From: K189A clade bacterium | GTDB lineage: Bacteria > Pseudomonadota > Gammaproteobacteria > Pseudomonadales > Azotimanducaceae | Reading direction: 5' to 3' | Length of the DNA: 32,003 nucleotides | Assembly (NCBI GenBank): GCA_902565895.1 | Contig: CACFGV010000024.1 | Location: forward strand, 1 to 32,003 | In this document: one piece after another, positions 24,236 to 32,003 of the stretch | Layout of the letters: every line of letters starts with the position of its first letter | Numbering within the stretch: position 1 is the stretch's first letter | Made by a program: the position numbers and the translations under genes | Notes under the pieces: model-generated | What the model was told of the DNA's origin: nothing | Seen by the model: only the letters and a program-made list of their open reading frames with translations | Database searches by the model: none

Positions 24236-24571
24236 ATACAACCCCAATCGCAGCAGTACGACTTACTGCTTAGCCCATCGCTGTTCGGCTCTGTCGTTTG
24301 TCTCGGTTTTATGTTTGCGGCGCGTAACTAGTTTCCGATGCGTGAACCCGGGCAGACGCTTTGTACCTACAAGCAAGGTACTACCGCCCCCGATCAATGC
24401 TACTTTAGGTAACACTTACTAAACAAGCATCATTTCGCTGCAATTCTTCACCACTCGGCGTAGTGGCGGCATGAAATTACGATCAAAGTGATCGGCACTA
24501 CGACCTACGGCTTACTATTCCATCCAGCCTTCGGTTAATATTTTGCGCTCGGGAATTTGGAGGGGAATTTC
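24236..24571. other. 336-bp divergent intergenic region (efflux operon / acyl-CoA synthetase)
   Basis: No convincing gene was found. It must contain the leftward promoter of the adaptor-permease operon and the rightward promoter of the ligase gene. One inverted repeat (24363-24381) is the most regular element. GATC-aaagt-GATC (24481-24493) is also present. No regulator gene is adjacent. Confidence 0.5.
24363..24381. promoter_or_regulatory. Inverted repeat GTACCT-7-AGGTAC
   Basis: GTACCT (24363-24368) and AGGTAC (24376-24381) are perfect 6-bp arms around the 7-base spacer ACAAGCA. The total of 19 bp and the dyad shape suit a dimeric repressor or activator (TetR or MerR type). It lies ~128 bp from the adaptor start and ~190 bp from the ligase start. 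Chance occurrence is possible. Confidence 0.3.
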
Positions 24572-26248
24572 ATGGGTGAGAAGACACGCGCTGAAGTTAT
24601 TGCGCAACTGACTGCTGCAGGACAGCCTTTCGAACTGGTGCCTGGCCAAGTATTTGGTCGAAATTGTTTACTTTTTAAGAACGCGCCTGGGACGTTGCGA
24701 ACGCTGTTTGCAGACACGCGCAGTGATGCGCCCTTTATCGTTTACGATAAAGAGCGCATGAGCTTTGCCGAGACCTACGCCGCCGCCGCACGCGTTGCTA
24801 CCGTTTTGGTGCGCGACTATGGCATAGAACGCGGCGACCGGGTGGCGATCTCCATGCGCAATTACCCAGAATGGATCTTAAGTTTTATGGCGGTAACGGC
24901 AATTGGCGGTATCGCTGTGGCTATGAACGCGTTGTGGCGCCCGGACGAAATGGCGTTTGGTTTGTCCGACAGTGGCGCTAAGGTGCTTATTGCCGACCAA
25001 GAACGGTTAGATCGTTTTGCTGCCATTGAGCAGCCGCTGGATATTCAAGTCATTGCTGTACGGCCAGAAGCAACAGAGCATCCAAATTTGGCGGATTTAG
25101 CCAGCGCATACGCGGACATTGTCGACATGCCCGAGCAGCAACCAGATCCCGAGGACGACGCAACCTTGATGTATACCTCGGGCTCTACAGGTAACCCCAA
25201 GGGTGTTGCGTCTTGTCATACTAATATCGTTAGCGCGCTAATGAGTTGGGAACTGGATCAAACGACCGCCATTGCGCTGCTGGACGAGCCACCGCCAGAA
25301 CCTGAACATCCACCAGCAACGCTATTGGCCGTTCCATTGTTTCATGCCACGGGTTCGTTGGCGGTCTACCTCGCCAGTTATCGACATCAGCGTAAACTGG
25401 TGTCCATGTACAAGTGGGATGCAACAGAAGCGGCCGAACTCATTGAACAAGAAAAGATCACCGGCTTTATCGCGCCTGCGGCCATGACCGGCGACCTTGT
25501 TATTGAGGCCAACCGCAGCAACCGGGATTTGTCGTCTCTGCTTACAGTCGGCGGTGGCGGCGCGCCCAGAGCACCCGACCAAGTGCGCAACATCGAAAAG
25601 TCCTTCAGTAAAGCCATGCCCGGTACCGGCTGGGGTATGACAGAGACCAATGCCATCGGCACCGGCATTGGCGGTCAAGACTATTTGCAACGACCCGCTA
25701 GCTCTGGTCGTTGCAGTGCAGTGTTAGAACTAAAAGTCGTAGATGAAGACGGTAACGAATGCCCAACCCTGACCTCCGGCGAGTTGCTAGTCCGAGGCAC
25801 CAGCATTTTTCGTGGGTACTGGAATCGTCCGGATGCCAACGCCGAAACCTTCGTAGACGCCGATTGGATGCGCACAGGAGACGTGGCGTACCTAGATGAG
25901 GAAGGTTTCCTATTTATTGTTGACCGCATCAAAGATCTAGTGATTCGGGGCGGCGAAAACATCGGCTGTGGCGAGGTAGAAGCTGCCTTGTTGGAACATC
26001 CCTTGGTTCACGAAGCATCGGTATACGCAGTACCAGATGAGCGCCTAGGAGAGGAAGTCGGGGCGACACTGTATACCGAACGTGATCTGAGCGATGAGGA
26101 ACTGCGCGACTTTTTGAGCGAGCGCTTGGCCAAGTTCAAAATTCCGACCTATGTATGGCAGCATCGCGAACCATTGCCCCGCACCGCTTCCGGAAAAATC
26201 TTCAAACGCGAATTACGGCAACAAGCGGTTGCTCGGGCTGGCGCCTAA
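24572..26248 (+). CDS. Acyl-CoA synthetase (AMP-forming, ANL superfamily)
   Basis: The 558-residue enzyme activates a carboxylic acid with ATP and CoA. It has the P-loop-like motif LMYTSGSTGNPKGV, the substrate-pocket/adenine region GWGMTETNAIGTG, the hinge stretch YLDEEGFLFIVDRIKDLVIRGG in parts, and the C-terminal catalytic Lys in PRTASGKIFKREL. The ATG at 24572 lies 6 bases after GGAGGGG (24559-24565), which settles the start. The esterase gene follows after only 3 bp, so the two are co-transcribed. This suggests that the esterase frees an acid which the ligase then activates. The chain length or class of acid cannot be told from sequence. Confidence 0.9.
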   Translation: MGEKTRAEVIAQLTAAGQPFELVPGQVFGRNCLLFKNAPGTLRTLFADTRSDAPFIVYDKERMSFAETYAAAARVATVLVRDYGIERGDRVAISMRNYPEWILSFMAVTAIGGIAVAMNALWRPDEMAFGLSDSGAKVLIADQERLDRFAAIEQPLDIQVIAVRPEATEHPNLADLASAYADIVDMPEQQPDPEDDATLMYTSGSTGNPKGVASCHTNIVSALMSWELDQTTAIALLDEPPPEPEHPPATLLAVPLFHATGSLAVYLASYRHQRKLVSMYKWDATEAAELIEQEKITGFIAPAAMTGDLVIEANRSNRDLSSLLTVGGGGAPRAPDQVRNIEKSFSKAMPGTGWGMTETNAIGTGIGGQDYLQRPASSGRCSAVLELKVVDEDGNECPTLTSGELLVRGTSIFRGYWNRPDANAETFVDADWMRTGDVAYLDEEGFLFIVDRIKDLVIRGGENIGCGEVEAALLEHPLVHEASVYAVPDERLGEEVGATLYTERDLSDEELRDFLSERLAKFKIPTYVWQHREPLPRTASGKIFKRELRQQAVARAGA

Positions 26249-26251
26249 TCT

Positions 26252-27886
26252 ATGACTCGCTGGGGCTTTGTGATCGGATTGATGCTGCTCGGCGCGTGCT
26301 CCGAGTCCGGCCCGCAACAATCGAAGGATGCGACCATGGCGAACCCTCTTCAGGTCAGGACGCTGTTTGGCGAATTACAAGGCGATTGGGCCGATACCAA
26401 ACAACACATCCGGGTCTTTAAAGGCGTTCCCTACGCCCGCCCACCGGTGGGCGAATTGCGCTTCAAACCGCCCCAAGCACCACACAACTGGCAGGGAATG
26501 CGTGACGCTACACGCTTTTCTGCCGCCTGCTGGCAACAGTACAGTCGTAATGCCTTTGTCTGGAGTCGAGGTGAGTTTCCGCGCAGCGAAGATTGTTTGT
26601 ACCTGAACATCTGGGCGCCTAGTGATCACGCAAAACCATTGCCCGTAATGGTTTGGTTCCACGGCGGTGCTCACACTGGCGGGTTTGGCCACGTTGATTT
26701 GTTCAACGGCACCCGCCTGGCCGAACAGGGTGTGGTGTTGATTACGCTTAACTATCGGCTTGGCCCTTGGGGCTTTCTGGCTCATCCAGCGCTCAGCGCC
26801 GAGTCCAGCCATAACAGCTCCGGCAACTACGGCCTACTGGACAAAATCGCGGCTTTGAATTGGATACGGGACAATATCAGCGCATTCGGCGGCGATGCGG
26901 ACAATGTCACCATTTTTGGTCAGTCCGCTGGCTCCAGCAGCGTTTGCGCGCTGATGGCGTCGCCGTTGAGCCAAGGGCTTTTCCATAAGGCGATCGGTCA
27001 ATCTGCAGCCTGTCTAAATCCGCCAGGTAGAGATGCTAATGGCGAGCGAAGGGGCCGCGCCTTAGTAGACGCTGTGTTCGCCGAGCAAGCAACCGACACA
27101 CTCAGCGCTGAGGATCTGCGCAAGATCGACAATCAAACCTTGCTCGATGCTGTGGATGCCAGCGGTTGGGCAAGTCAATCACGCATTGTAATTGACGGCT
27201 GGGTGTTGCCTGAGTCGCCTGCACAAACCTTCAGCGCTGGGCGCCAGGCGAACGTGCCTGTGTTGTTGGGCTCTACCGCTAACGAAGGGCATTTGTTGTT
27301 CCCTGTTAATGAACAACTCAGCCGCGCCGACTTCGACGCTTACGTCAGCAATACCTTTGGCGAACTGGGCAACCAAGTTACTGCGGCCTACGCAGATGAA
27401 TTGGCTATTTCCCCAGGATTAGCACAAAGAGAAATCGCTACAGACCTCTTTATGGCCTATGGCATGCGCGATTGGGCGGGCTATATGCGGCGTCAAAACG
27501 TATCCACCTACCTGTATATGATGGAGCACGTGCCGCCAGCGTTTCAGATTTACTTGGCTGATGAGCCCGCACTAGATTTGCCCGATGGCCCCCGCAGCGC
27601 TGGCGCTTATCACTCTGGGGACTTAGTTTATGTGTTCAATAACTTGGACCGGTTCGCCGTGGACTGGACTGCTGAGGATCGCAAGATTGCCGGCGCGATG
27701 ACCGGCTATTGGACCGAATTTGCCAAAACCGGCAACCCAAATCGTGCAGATTTACCGACTTGGCCACTCTATGACCTGCAACAACACCAAACCCTAAGGA
27801 TTGGCACACAAATGGAACCGATCTTAGGCGCGCGACGGCAAAAGCTCGACCTTATGCAGCGACGTTTCGCCACTAAGCCGGAGTAA
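26252..27886 (+). CDS. Type-B carboxylesterase, lipoprotein
   Basis: The 544-residue alpha/beta hydrolase has a lipoprotein signal peptide MTRWGFVIGLMLLGAC with lipobox Cys16. Family marks are FKGVPYARPPVGELRF, SEDCLYLNIW, the oxyanion-hole motif WFHGGAH, nucleophile Ser225 in FGQSAGSSS, Glu345 in STANEG and His454 in GAYHSGDLVYVF. All three catalytic residues are present and the length fits the cholinesterase/carboxylesterase family. It is likely anchored in the envelope, where it would cleave esters before uptake of the acid. It is 3 bp downstream of the acyl-CoA synthetase and is followed by the housekeeping gene xseB. Confidence 0.9.
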   Translation: MTRWGFVIGLMLLGACSESGPQQSKDATMANPLQVRTLFGELQGDWADTKQHIRVFKGVPYARPPVGELRFKPPQAPHNWQGMRDATRFSAACWQQYSRNAFVWSRGEFPRSEDCLYLNIWAPSDHAKPLPVMVWFHGGAHTGGFGHVDLFNGTRLAEQGVVLITLNYRLGPWGFLAHPALSAESSHNSSGNYGLLDKIAALNWIRDNISAFGGDADNVTIFGQSAGSSSVCALMASPLSQGLFHKAIGQSAACLNPPGRDANGERRGRALVDAVFAEQATDTLSAEDLRKIDNQTLLDAVDASGWASQSRIVIDGWVLPESPAQTFSAGRQANVPVLLGSTANEGHLLFPVNEQLSRADFDAYVSNTFGELGNQVTAAYADELAISPGLAQREIATDLFMAYGMRDWAGYMRRQNVSTYLYMMEHVPPAFQIYLADEPALDLPDGPRSAGAYHSGDLVYVFNNLDRFAVDWTAEDRKIAGAMTGYWTEFAKTGNPNRADLPTWPLYDLQQHQTLRIGTQMEPILGARRQKLDLMQRRFATKPE

Positions 27887-27938
27887 TCCGCTCGAGCAAT
27901 AGGTAATATGCGGCCTGAACCGCAATACCACTGAAGTT

Positions 27939-28187
27939 ATGACAAACAAAACACCCGCTGACGAAGACCTGAGTTTCGAAGCCGCCATGCTTGAGCTTGA
28001 GCAACTTGTTGAACAAATGGAGGCCGGGGACCTGAGCTTGGACCAGTCCTTGAAAGCCTTTGAACGTGGCGTGGTGCTAACGCGGTTATGTCAAAACGAA
28101 TTGAAGCAAGCTGAGCTCAAGGTGCAGCAACTTAATAGCGACGGCGAACTTGAAGACCTCAACGTTACCGACGCCAACGATGCTTGA
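27939..28187 (+). CDS. xseB: Exodeoxyribonuclease VII small subunit
   Basis: The 82-residue protein matches XseB: LSFEAAMLELEQLVEQMEAG, DLSLDQSLKAFERGVVLTRLCQ and ELKQAELKVQQL. It binds the large subunit XseA to form the exonuclease that degrades single-stranded DNA. The gene overlaps ispA by 8 bases (28180-28187), the common arrangement in gammaproteobacteria. A weak GAAG lies before the ATG. A small hairpin-like GCGG-CCGC sequence and a TAATAT (27904-27909) in the 52-bp gap may hold the promoter. Confidence 0.93.
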   Translation: MTNKTPADEDLSFEAAMLELEQLVEQMEAGDLSLDQSLKAFERGVVLTRLCQNELKQAELKVQQLNSDGELEDLNVTDANDA

Positions 28188-29058
28188 GTTAAACACCCTA
28201 CGCGGACAAGTAGAGACGCATCTAAATAAGCTCTTACCCGCACAATCCTCCATTGCCCAGCCCATGCTGGACGCCATGCGCCATGCCGTTCTTGGGGGCG
28301 GCAAACGTATGCGGCCGATGTTCGCCTGCGCCAGTTGCGAGGCCTTTGGTGGGGATTTGCAAGCAGCACTGGTGAGCGGCTGCGCGCTTGAGTTTATTCA
28401 TTCCTATTCCCTGATCCATGACGATCTACCGGCCATGGACGATGACGACATTCGCCACGGTCAACCCTCTACCCACATCGCTTTCGGCGAGGCCAACGCT
28501 ATTCTTGCCGGCGACAGTTTGCATTCACTGGCCTTTCAAGCCGTGGTTGACAGTGATGAACTGGTAGACGCCAGCAAGTTGCGCATTATTCAGCTGCTGT
28601 CTGACGCTGCAGGTTGGGCGGGCATGGCGGGCGGTCAGTGTTTGGATATTGAAGCAGAAGGGCGCGAACTCAACCTAACCGAACTCAAAGCACTGCATGC
28701 AGCAAAGACCGGTGCGCTGATCCGGGCCTCGTTACAAATCGGCGCATTCAGCGCTACACCAACGCCAGAACCCCCTCGCTATCAGGCGTTATCGGATGCA
28801 GGGGATCTTATTGGTTTGGCGTTTCAAATTATGGACGATGTGCTTGATGTTACCCAATCAACCGAAGTGCTCGGCAAACCCGCAGGTTCTGACGAAGCAC
28901 AAAACAAAAATACCTTCCCTAAATTGATGGGTCTGGAAGCCTCCAAGACTGAAGCGGAGCGCTTGTTGAGCGAGGCCAATGAACGCCTATATGCCAATGA
29001 CCTGGCGACACCGGCACTTTTGGAGTTGCTAACACAAGCAGTGCGCAGAAGGTTCTGA
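28180..29058 (+). CDS. ispA: Farnesyl diphosphate synthase (geranyltranstransferase)
   Basis: The 292-residue prenyltransferase joins IPP units to DMAPP and GPP to give FPP for quinones, undecaprenyl phosphate and other isoprenoids. The first Asp-rich motif is HDDLPAMDDDD (D81, D82, D87 and onward) and the second is FQIMDDVLDVT. GGGKRMRP near the start binds pyrophosphate. The ATG at 28180 overlaps the xseB end; a TTG at 28150 in the same frame would overlap more and is not favoured. In many relatives dxs follows directly; here a convergent pgpA follows after 20 bp instead. Confidence 0.93.
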   Translation: MLELNTLRGQVETHLNKLLPAQSSIAQPMLDAMRHAVLGGGKRMRPMFACASCEAFGGDLQAALVSGCALEFIHSYSLIHDDLPAMDDDDIRHGQPSTHIAFGEANAILAGDSLHSLAFQAVVDSDELVDASKLRIIQLLSDAAGWAGMAGGQCLDIEAEGRELNLTELKALHAAKTGALIRASLQIGAFSATPTPEPPRYQALSDAGDLIGLAFQIMDDVLDVTQSTEVLGKPAGSDEAQNKNTFPKLMGLEASKTEAERLLSEANERLYANDLATPALLELLTQAVRRRF

Positions 29059-29078
29059 GCATTGCTCTTAACCTAGGC

Positions 29079-29567
29079 TTAAGCCAGTCCAGCTAAAGCT
29101 GCAACAATTAAACCTGCGGCCAAACCCGCCGCTAGATCATCAGCCATAACGCCAAGGCCGCCCTTGGTATTGCGATCTAACCATCCGATAAGGCTTGGTT
29201 TAGCAATGTCAAACAAACGAAACAAAGCTAACGCCAGCAAGCCCGCCCACCAGGTTACAGGCACGAATAACAACGCCAGCCACAAACCAGCCACCTCATC
29301 CGCAACAATCTGCGGCTCGTCGTGCAAACCGGTGCGGTACAGAAATTTTGCACAAACCCACCAGCTGACCAGGGTATAAACCACCACAACCAAACCTTGG
29401 GTCAGCACGGGCCATTCGCTTAAGCCCCACCACCAAACGGCCAACGCAACTATAGAACCCCAAGTACCCGGCGCAGGCCGCAGCAACCCAGCGCCAAAAA
29501 ACGTCAGCCACAGCACTGACGGTTTCGCGAGCTGATTCAGGCTAAGCGCTGAAGTGTTGGTACCCAT
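29079..29567 (-). CDS. pgpA: Phosphatidylglycerophosphatase A
   Basis: The 162-residue membrane enzyme removes phosphate from phosphatidylglycerophosphate to give phosphatidylglycerol. Family motifs seen are GLLRPAPGTWGS, QIVADEVAGLW and FRLFDIAKPSLIGWLDRN with GGLGVMADDLAAG, which hold the acidic active-site residues, with four hydrophobic segments between. The ATG at 29567 overlaps the thiL end by 26 bases. It is the last gene of the ribD-nusB-thiL-pgpA operon. Confidence 0.92.
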   Translation of the reverse strand: MGTNTSALSLNQLAKPSVLWLTFFGAGLLRPAPGTWGSIVALAVWWWGLSEWPVLTQGLVVVVYTLVSWWVCAKFLYRTGLHDEPQIVADEVAGLWLALLFVPVTWWAGLLALALFRLFDIAKPSLIGWLDRNTKGGLGVMADDLAAGLAAGLIVAALAGLA

Positions 29568-30444
29568 CCGCTGGAATGTCCTTACCGTCTAATCGAATGC
29601 CCGGCTGATGGGTCAATTTGCCAATGCAAATACCTGTGGCCGGCGGGCGGGCACTGCTGAACAACAGCTGATAGTCATCCCCCCCTGCCAGAGCATCCGC
29701 TAATTCTGCGCCTGGCCCAAGCGGAATGTCGTAAGCGTGTAACTCGGCTCCACAACCGCTGGCCTCCAATACATGGGCTAGGTCCTGCAACAAACCATCC
29801 GATATATCAATTGCACTGGTGGCAGCGAGAATGTCTGCGCGACAGTCAAAGCGGGCAGCGGGCCGATAGTAGGCGTGCTGCTGCGCTGTCAGGGCATCCG
29901 CTGTGACCGGCAGCAATTGGTTGGTGCGCACACAGGCCGCAGCACTGCCTAAGGGTCCACTGACATATACGCGCTCCCCAGCAGCAGCGGTACTGCGCAA
30001 TCGTGCCTGGCCTGCTTCTACCTCACCGTGCACGCTGACACTGATAGCCAATGGGCCACGACTTAAATTGCCGCCGCATAACGCCGTATTTGTCTGTTGA
30101 GCCGCTACCGCCATGCCGCTGGCCAAGCGCTGCACCCATTGTTGGCATGTAGCGCCCCCAACTTCGGGCAGAGTAAGGGCAACCAGAGCATAGCGAGGTG
30201 CTGCTGCCATGGCCGCCAGATCAGACAAGCTCACCATTAAGGCGCGATAACCAATGAGTTCAGGCGGAGCGTTCGTGGGAAAGTGCACATCCGCGACCAA
30301 GGTATCGATGGAGGCCACCTGGTCAAATCCGTCTCGAGCACGCATTACCGCAGCATCGTCTCCAATCCCTACCCGTATCCAAGGTGCAGTAGCACTGTCC
30401 CCAAGGGCAGAAGCGATGGTGTCGATCACCGCAAATTCATTCAC
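29542..30444 (-). CDS. thiL: Thiamine-monophosphate kinase
   Basis: The 300-residue enzyme phosphorylates thiamine monophosphate to the active diphosphate. Seen are EFAVIDTIA near the start, the Mg-ATP motif VGIGDDAAVM, TLVADVHFP, GYRALMVSLSDLAAMAA, GGNLSRG and the late motifs AIDISDGLLQDLAHVL and ALAGGDDYQLLF. The GTG at 30444 is chosen because GGGAG lies 7 bases upstream and it overlaps nusB by only 8 bases (GTGAATGA). An ATG at 30465 in the same frame is the alternative and would add 7 residues. Confidence 0.9.
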   Translation of the reverse strand: MNEFAVIDTIASALGDSATAPWIRVGIGDDAAVMRARDGFDQVASIDTLVADVHFPTNAPPELIGYRALMVSLSDLAAMAAAPRYALVALTLPEVGGATCQQWVQRLASGMAVAAQQTNTALCGGNLSRGPLAISVSVHGEVEAGQARLRSTAAAGERVYVSGPLGSAAACVRTNQLLPVTADALTAQQHAYYRPAARFDCRADILAATSAIDISDGLLQDLAHVLEASGCGAELHAYDIPLGPGAELADALAGGDDYQLLFSSARPPATGICIGKLTHQPGIRLDGKDIPADGYQHFSA

Positions 30445-30901
30445 GTCTATACTCCCGATGAGCATTGACCTCCAAGTGCCGTTGCTGCGCCGACAATTTG
30501 TCTAACACACCGTTAACGAATTTATGGGCGTCTTCCGAGCCAAATAATTTAGTGAGCTCAACATATTCATCAATGACCACTCGATAAGGCACATCGATGC
30601 GTTCAGATAACTCCACAGCAGCTAACCGCAACACCCCGCGTTCTACCAAATCGAGTTGCTCAATGGGGCGGTCGAGCAACGGCGCCAACATGGCATCTAA
30701 TTCGTCACTGTGATTGATCATGCGCGCCAAGATGTCGGCAAAAAATTCGTCATCCGCCTTGTCCAGTGCGCGTTCGGCAAACTCTGTTTGCAGTTGCGCT
30801 AAATCGCTGTTTGCAAACTGCCATTGATAAGCCGCCTGGACCAGCGCACGACGCGCCTTGCGCCGCGCCCAAATGTTCGGCTTAGACTTGGTTTGTGACA
30901 T
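30437..30901 (-). CDS. nusB: Transcription antitermination factor NusB
   Basis: The 154-residue all-helical protein binds boxA RNA with S10 to support antitermination in rRNA operons. Seen are ARRKARRALVQAAYQWQFAN, DDEFFADILARMI, the LDRPIEQLDLVERGVLRLAAVEL stretch in parts, and VVIDEYVELTKLFGSEDAHKFVNGVLDKL. The ATG at 30901 overlaps the ribD stop by one base (TAATG); the 53 upstream codons of open frame are inside ribD and are excluded. ribH, which usually precedes nusB, is absent. Confidence 0.93.
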   Translation of the reverse strand: MSQTKSKPNIWARRKARRALVQAAYQWQFANSDLAQLQTEFAERALDKADDEFFADILARMINHSDELDAMLAPLLDRPIEQLDLVERGVLRLAAVELSERIDVPYRVVIDEYVELTKLFGSEDAHKFVNGVLDKLSAQQRHLEVNAHREYRRE

Positions 30902-31983
30902 TAAAGATCTCGTGGTCGCAGCGTTAGTCGCAGATCGTCGCCGATCTGGGTCGTTTCCACCAGCCGTGCTTGCGGCGCATCTGGCAGCCGAGCGAGTGCC
31001 AAATCCGTCACTAGGTAGCTGTCGGCTCCAAGGAGCTTTGGCGCGATATAAGCAATCCACTCATCCCATAATCCCGCTCGCACAAAACTGCCAATGACCT
31101 TAGGTCCAGCCTCAACCAGGACGTCGTTACAGCCGCGTTCGGCAAGATCACGTAATACCGAAGATAAATCGTTAGGACCGTGAGCTAGAGCCAATTGCTG
31201 CACATGCCCAGCTTTGGGCAACGATAAGTCAACATCGCCAACCTTATGCACCAACAAGGTCGGCGCTTGTTCATCTAATACTTTCGCATCTGGCGGGGTA
31301 CGACCACGACTGTCCAACACCACCCTGAGCGGCGCATGAGCATGTTTGAAAGCGGAATCGCGCACGGTCAATTGACAATCATCAGCTAGCACCGAACCGA
31401 TACCCGTGACAATGGCATCACTGTGGGCGCGCCAATACTGAACATCTGAGCGAGCCGCGTCACCGGTGATCCACTGGCTGTCGCCATTGCTCAGCGCCAC
31501 AGCACCGTCCAAACTCGTCGCCGTCTTTAAGCGCACAAACGGCCGACCACGGGTGATGCGACTGACAAAACCCTGGATACAGGCTTTGGCGCTCGCCAGC
31601 TCTACAACCTCGACCTCAACACCCGCCGCCTCCAGCATGGCAATACCCTGACCTGACACCTGCGGATTGGGATCTACCGCAGCAACCACCACGCGGGCGA
31701 CACCCGCATCGATTAGGGTTTGCGCGCAGGCCGGCGTACGACCAACAAAGGAACAAGGCTCTAGCGACACGAATACAGTTGCGCCACGCACATCGCTACC
31801 GGCTTGTTGCAGCGCGTTAACCTCGGCATGGCCGGATCCAGCCTGTTTATGAAAACCCCGGCCCAGCACTTTGCCGTCGCGCCAAATGATGCAGCCTACC
31901 GGCGGGTTTGGCGCGCAAGTGGCACGGCCCTGTGCGGCGAGTTCGACACACGCTTGCAGAAAAACTCGATCAGCTGCTGACAT
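30901..31983 (-). CDS. ribD: Bifunctional riboflavin deaminase-reductase RibD
   Basis: The 360-residue enzyme carries out the second and third steps after GTP opening in riboflavin synthesis. The N-terminal zinc deaminase domain (~1-145) has HAE (H52, E54) and PCSFVGRTPAC with Cys77 and Cys86; the usual SHHG is SFVG here. The C-terminal reductase domain (~150-358) starts PFVRLKTATSLDGAVA and has GDAARSDVQYWRAHSDAIVTG in parts, PLRVVLDS and VLVEAGPKVIGSFV. It is the first visible gene of the leftward operon. Only 20 bp remain upstream in the window, too few to identify a preceding gene such as nrdR. Confidence 0.93.
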   Translation of the reverse strand: MSAADRVFLQACVELAAQGRATCAPNPPVGCIIWRDGKVLGRGFHKQAGSGHAEVNALQQAGSDVRGATVFVSLEPCSFVGRTPACAQTLIDAGVARVVVAAVDPNPQVSGQGIAMLEAAGVEVEVVELASAKACIQGFVSRITRGRPFVRLKTATSLDGAVALSNGDSQWITGDAARSDVQYWRAHSDAIVTGIGSVLADDCQLTVRDSAFKHAHAPLRVVLDSRGRTPPDAKVLDEQAPTLLVHKVGDVDLSLPKAGHVQQLALAHGPNDLSSVLRDLAERGCNDVLVEAGPKVIGSFVRAGLWDEWIAYIAPKLLGADSYLVTDLALARLPDAPQARLVETTQIGDDLRLTLRPRDL

Positions 31984-32003
31984 AAACGAGGGCTTAGACC
32001 GTG

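Noticed and set aside
30902-31060. Upstream extension of nusB
   Set aside because: It is inside ribD, and the NusB fold starts at the ATG at 30901.
31984-32003. Possible 3' end of nrdR before ribD
   Set aside because: nrdR is the common neighbour, but only 20 bases are visible and no reading frame can be tested.

Overview
The window looks like chromosomal DNA of a free-living, probably marine or aquatic, gammaproteobacterium. The gene families and their order support this: a PhoB very close to the enterobacterial type, xseB-ispA, and ribD-nusB-thiL-pgpA. A class I photolyase beside DUF2878, DUF1295 and FAD-oxidoreductase genes fits too, as do a large TonB-dependent receptor and acyl-CoA genes. 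The species cannot be named from the sequence. No rRNA, tRNA, CRISPR array, insertion sequence or phage gene was seen.

Layout. (1) 1-2.9 kb: the 5' part of a lipoprotein gene that runs off the left edge, a small unknown gene, phoB, and two small exported-protein genes. Pho-box-like 11-bp-phased heptamers precede phoB and both small genes, so this looks like a small phosphate-responsive island. (2) 3.0-5.9 kb: a Coq4-family gene diverging from an S41-protease lipoprotein gene. (3) 6.1-13.7 kb: a photolyase/membrane-lipid type cluster. An OmpR-family regulator gene and phrB run rightward. FAD-oxidoreductase, DUF2878 and histidine kinase genes run leftward and meet phrB tail to tail. An NTF2-like lipoprotein gene and a DUF1295-DUF6134 fusion gene run rightward from a shared divergent promoter that carries a symmetric set of phased repeats. 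(4) 13.9-19.8 kb: a TonB-dependent receptor, a bidirectional terminator, a class III CoA-transferase, a PhyH-type dioxygenase and an RraA/HMG-aldolase-type protein. (5) 19.9-24.2 kb: an RND permease and its membrane fusion protein, with no outer-membrane channel gene. (6) 24.6-27.9 kb: an acyl-CoA synthetase and a lipoprotein carboxylesterase, 3 bp apart. (7) 27.9-32.0 kb: housekeeping genes xseB-ispA (rightward) and ribD-nusB-thiL-pgpA (leftward), with ribE, ribBA and ribH missing from their usual place between ribD and nusB.

How the parts may work together. Genes 4-6 together suggest uptake, hydrolysis, CoA activation, hydroxylation and retro-aldol cleavage of a hydrophobic carboxylic compound, with an efflux pump alongside. 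That is inferred from gene content only. In region 3 the kinase is translationally coupled to the DUF2878 gene and the regulator gene sits 15 bp from phrB. The simplest reading is that this two-component pair controls the photolyase/membrane cluster, a role held in some other bacteria by a sigma/anti-sigma pair.
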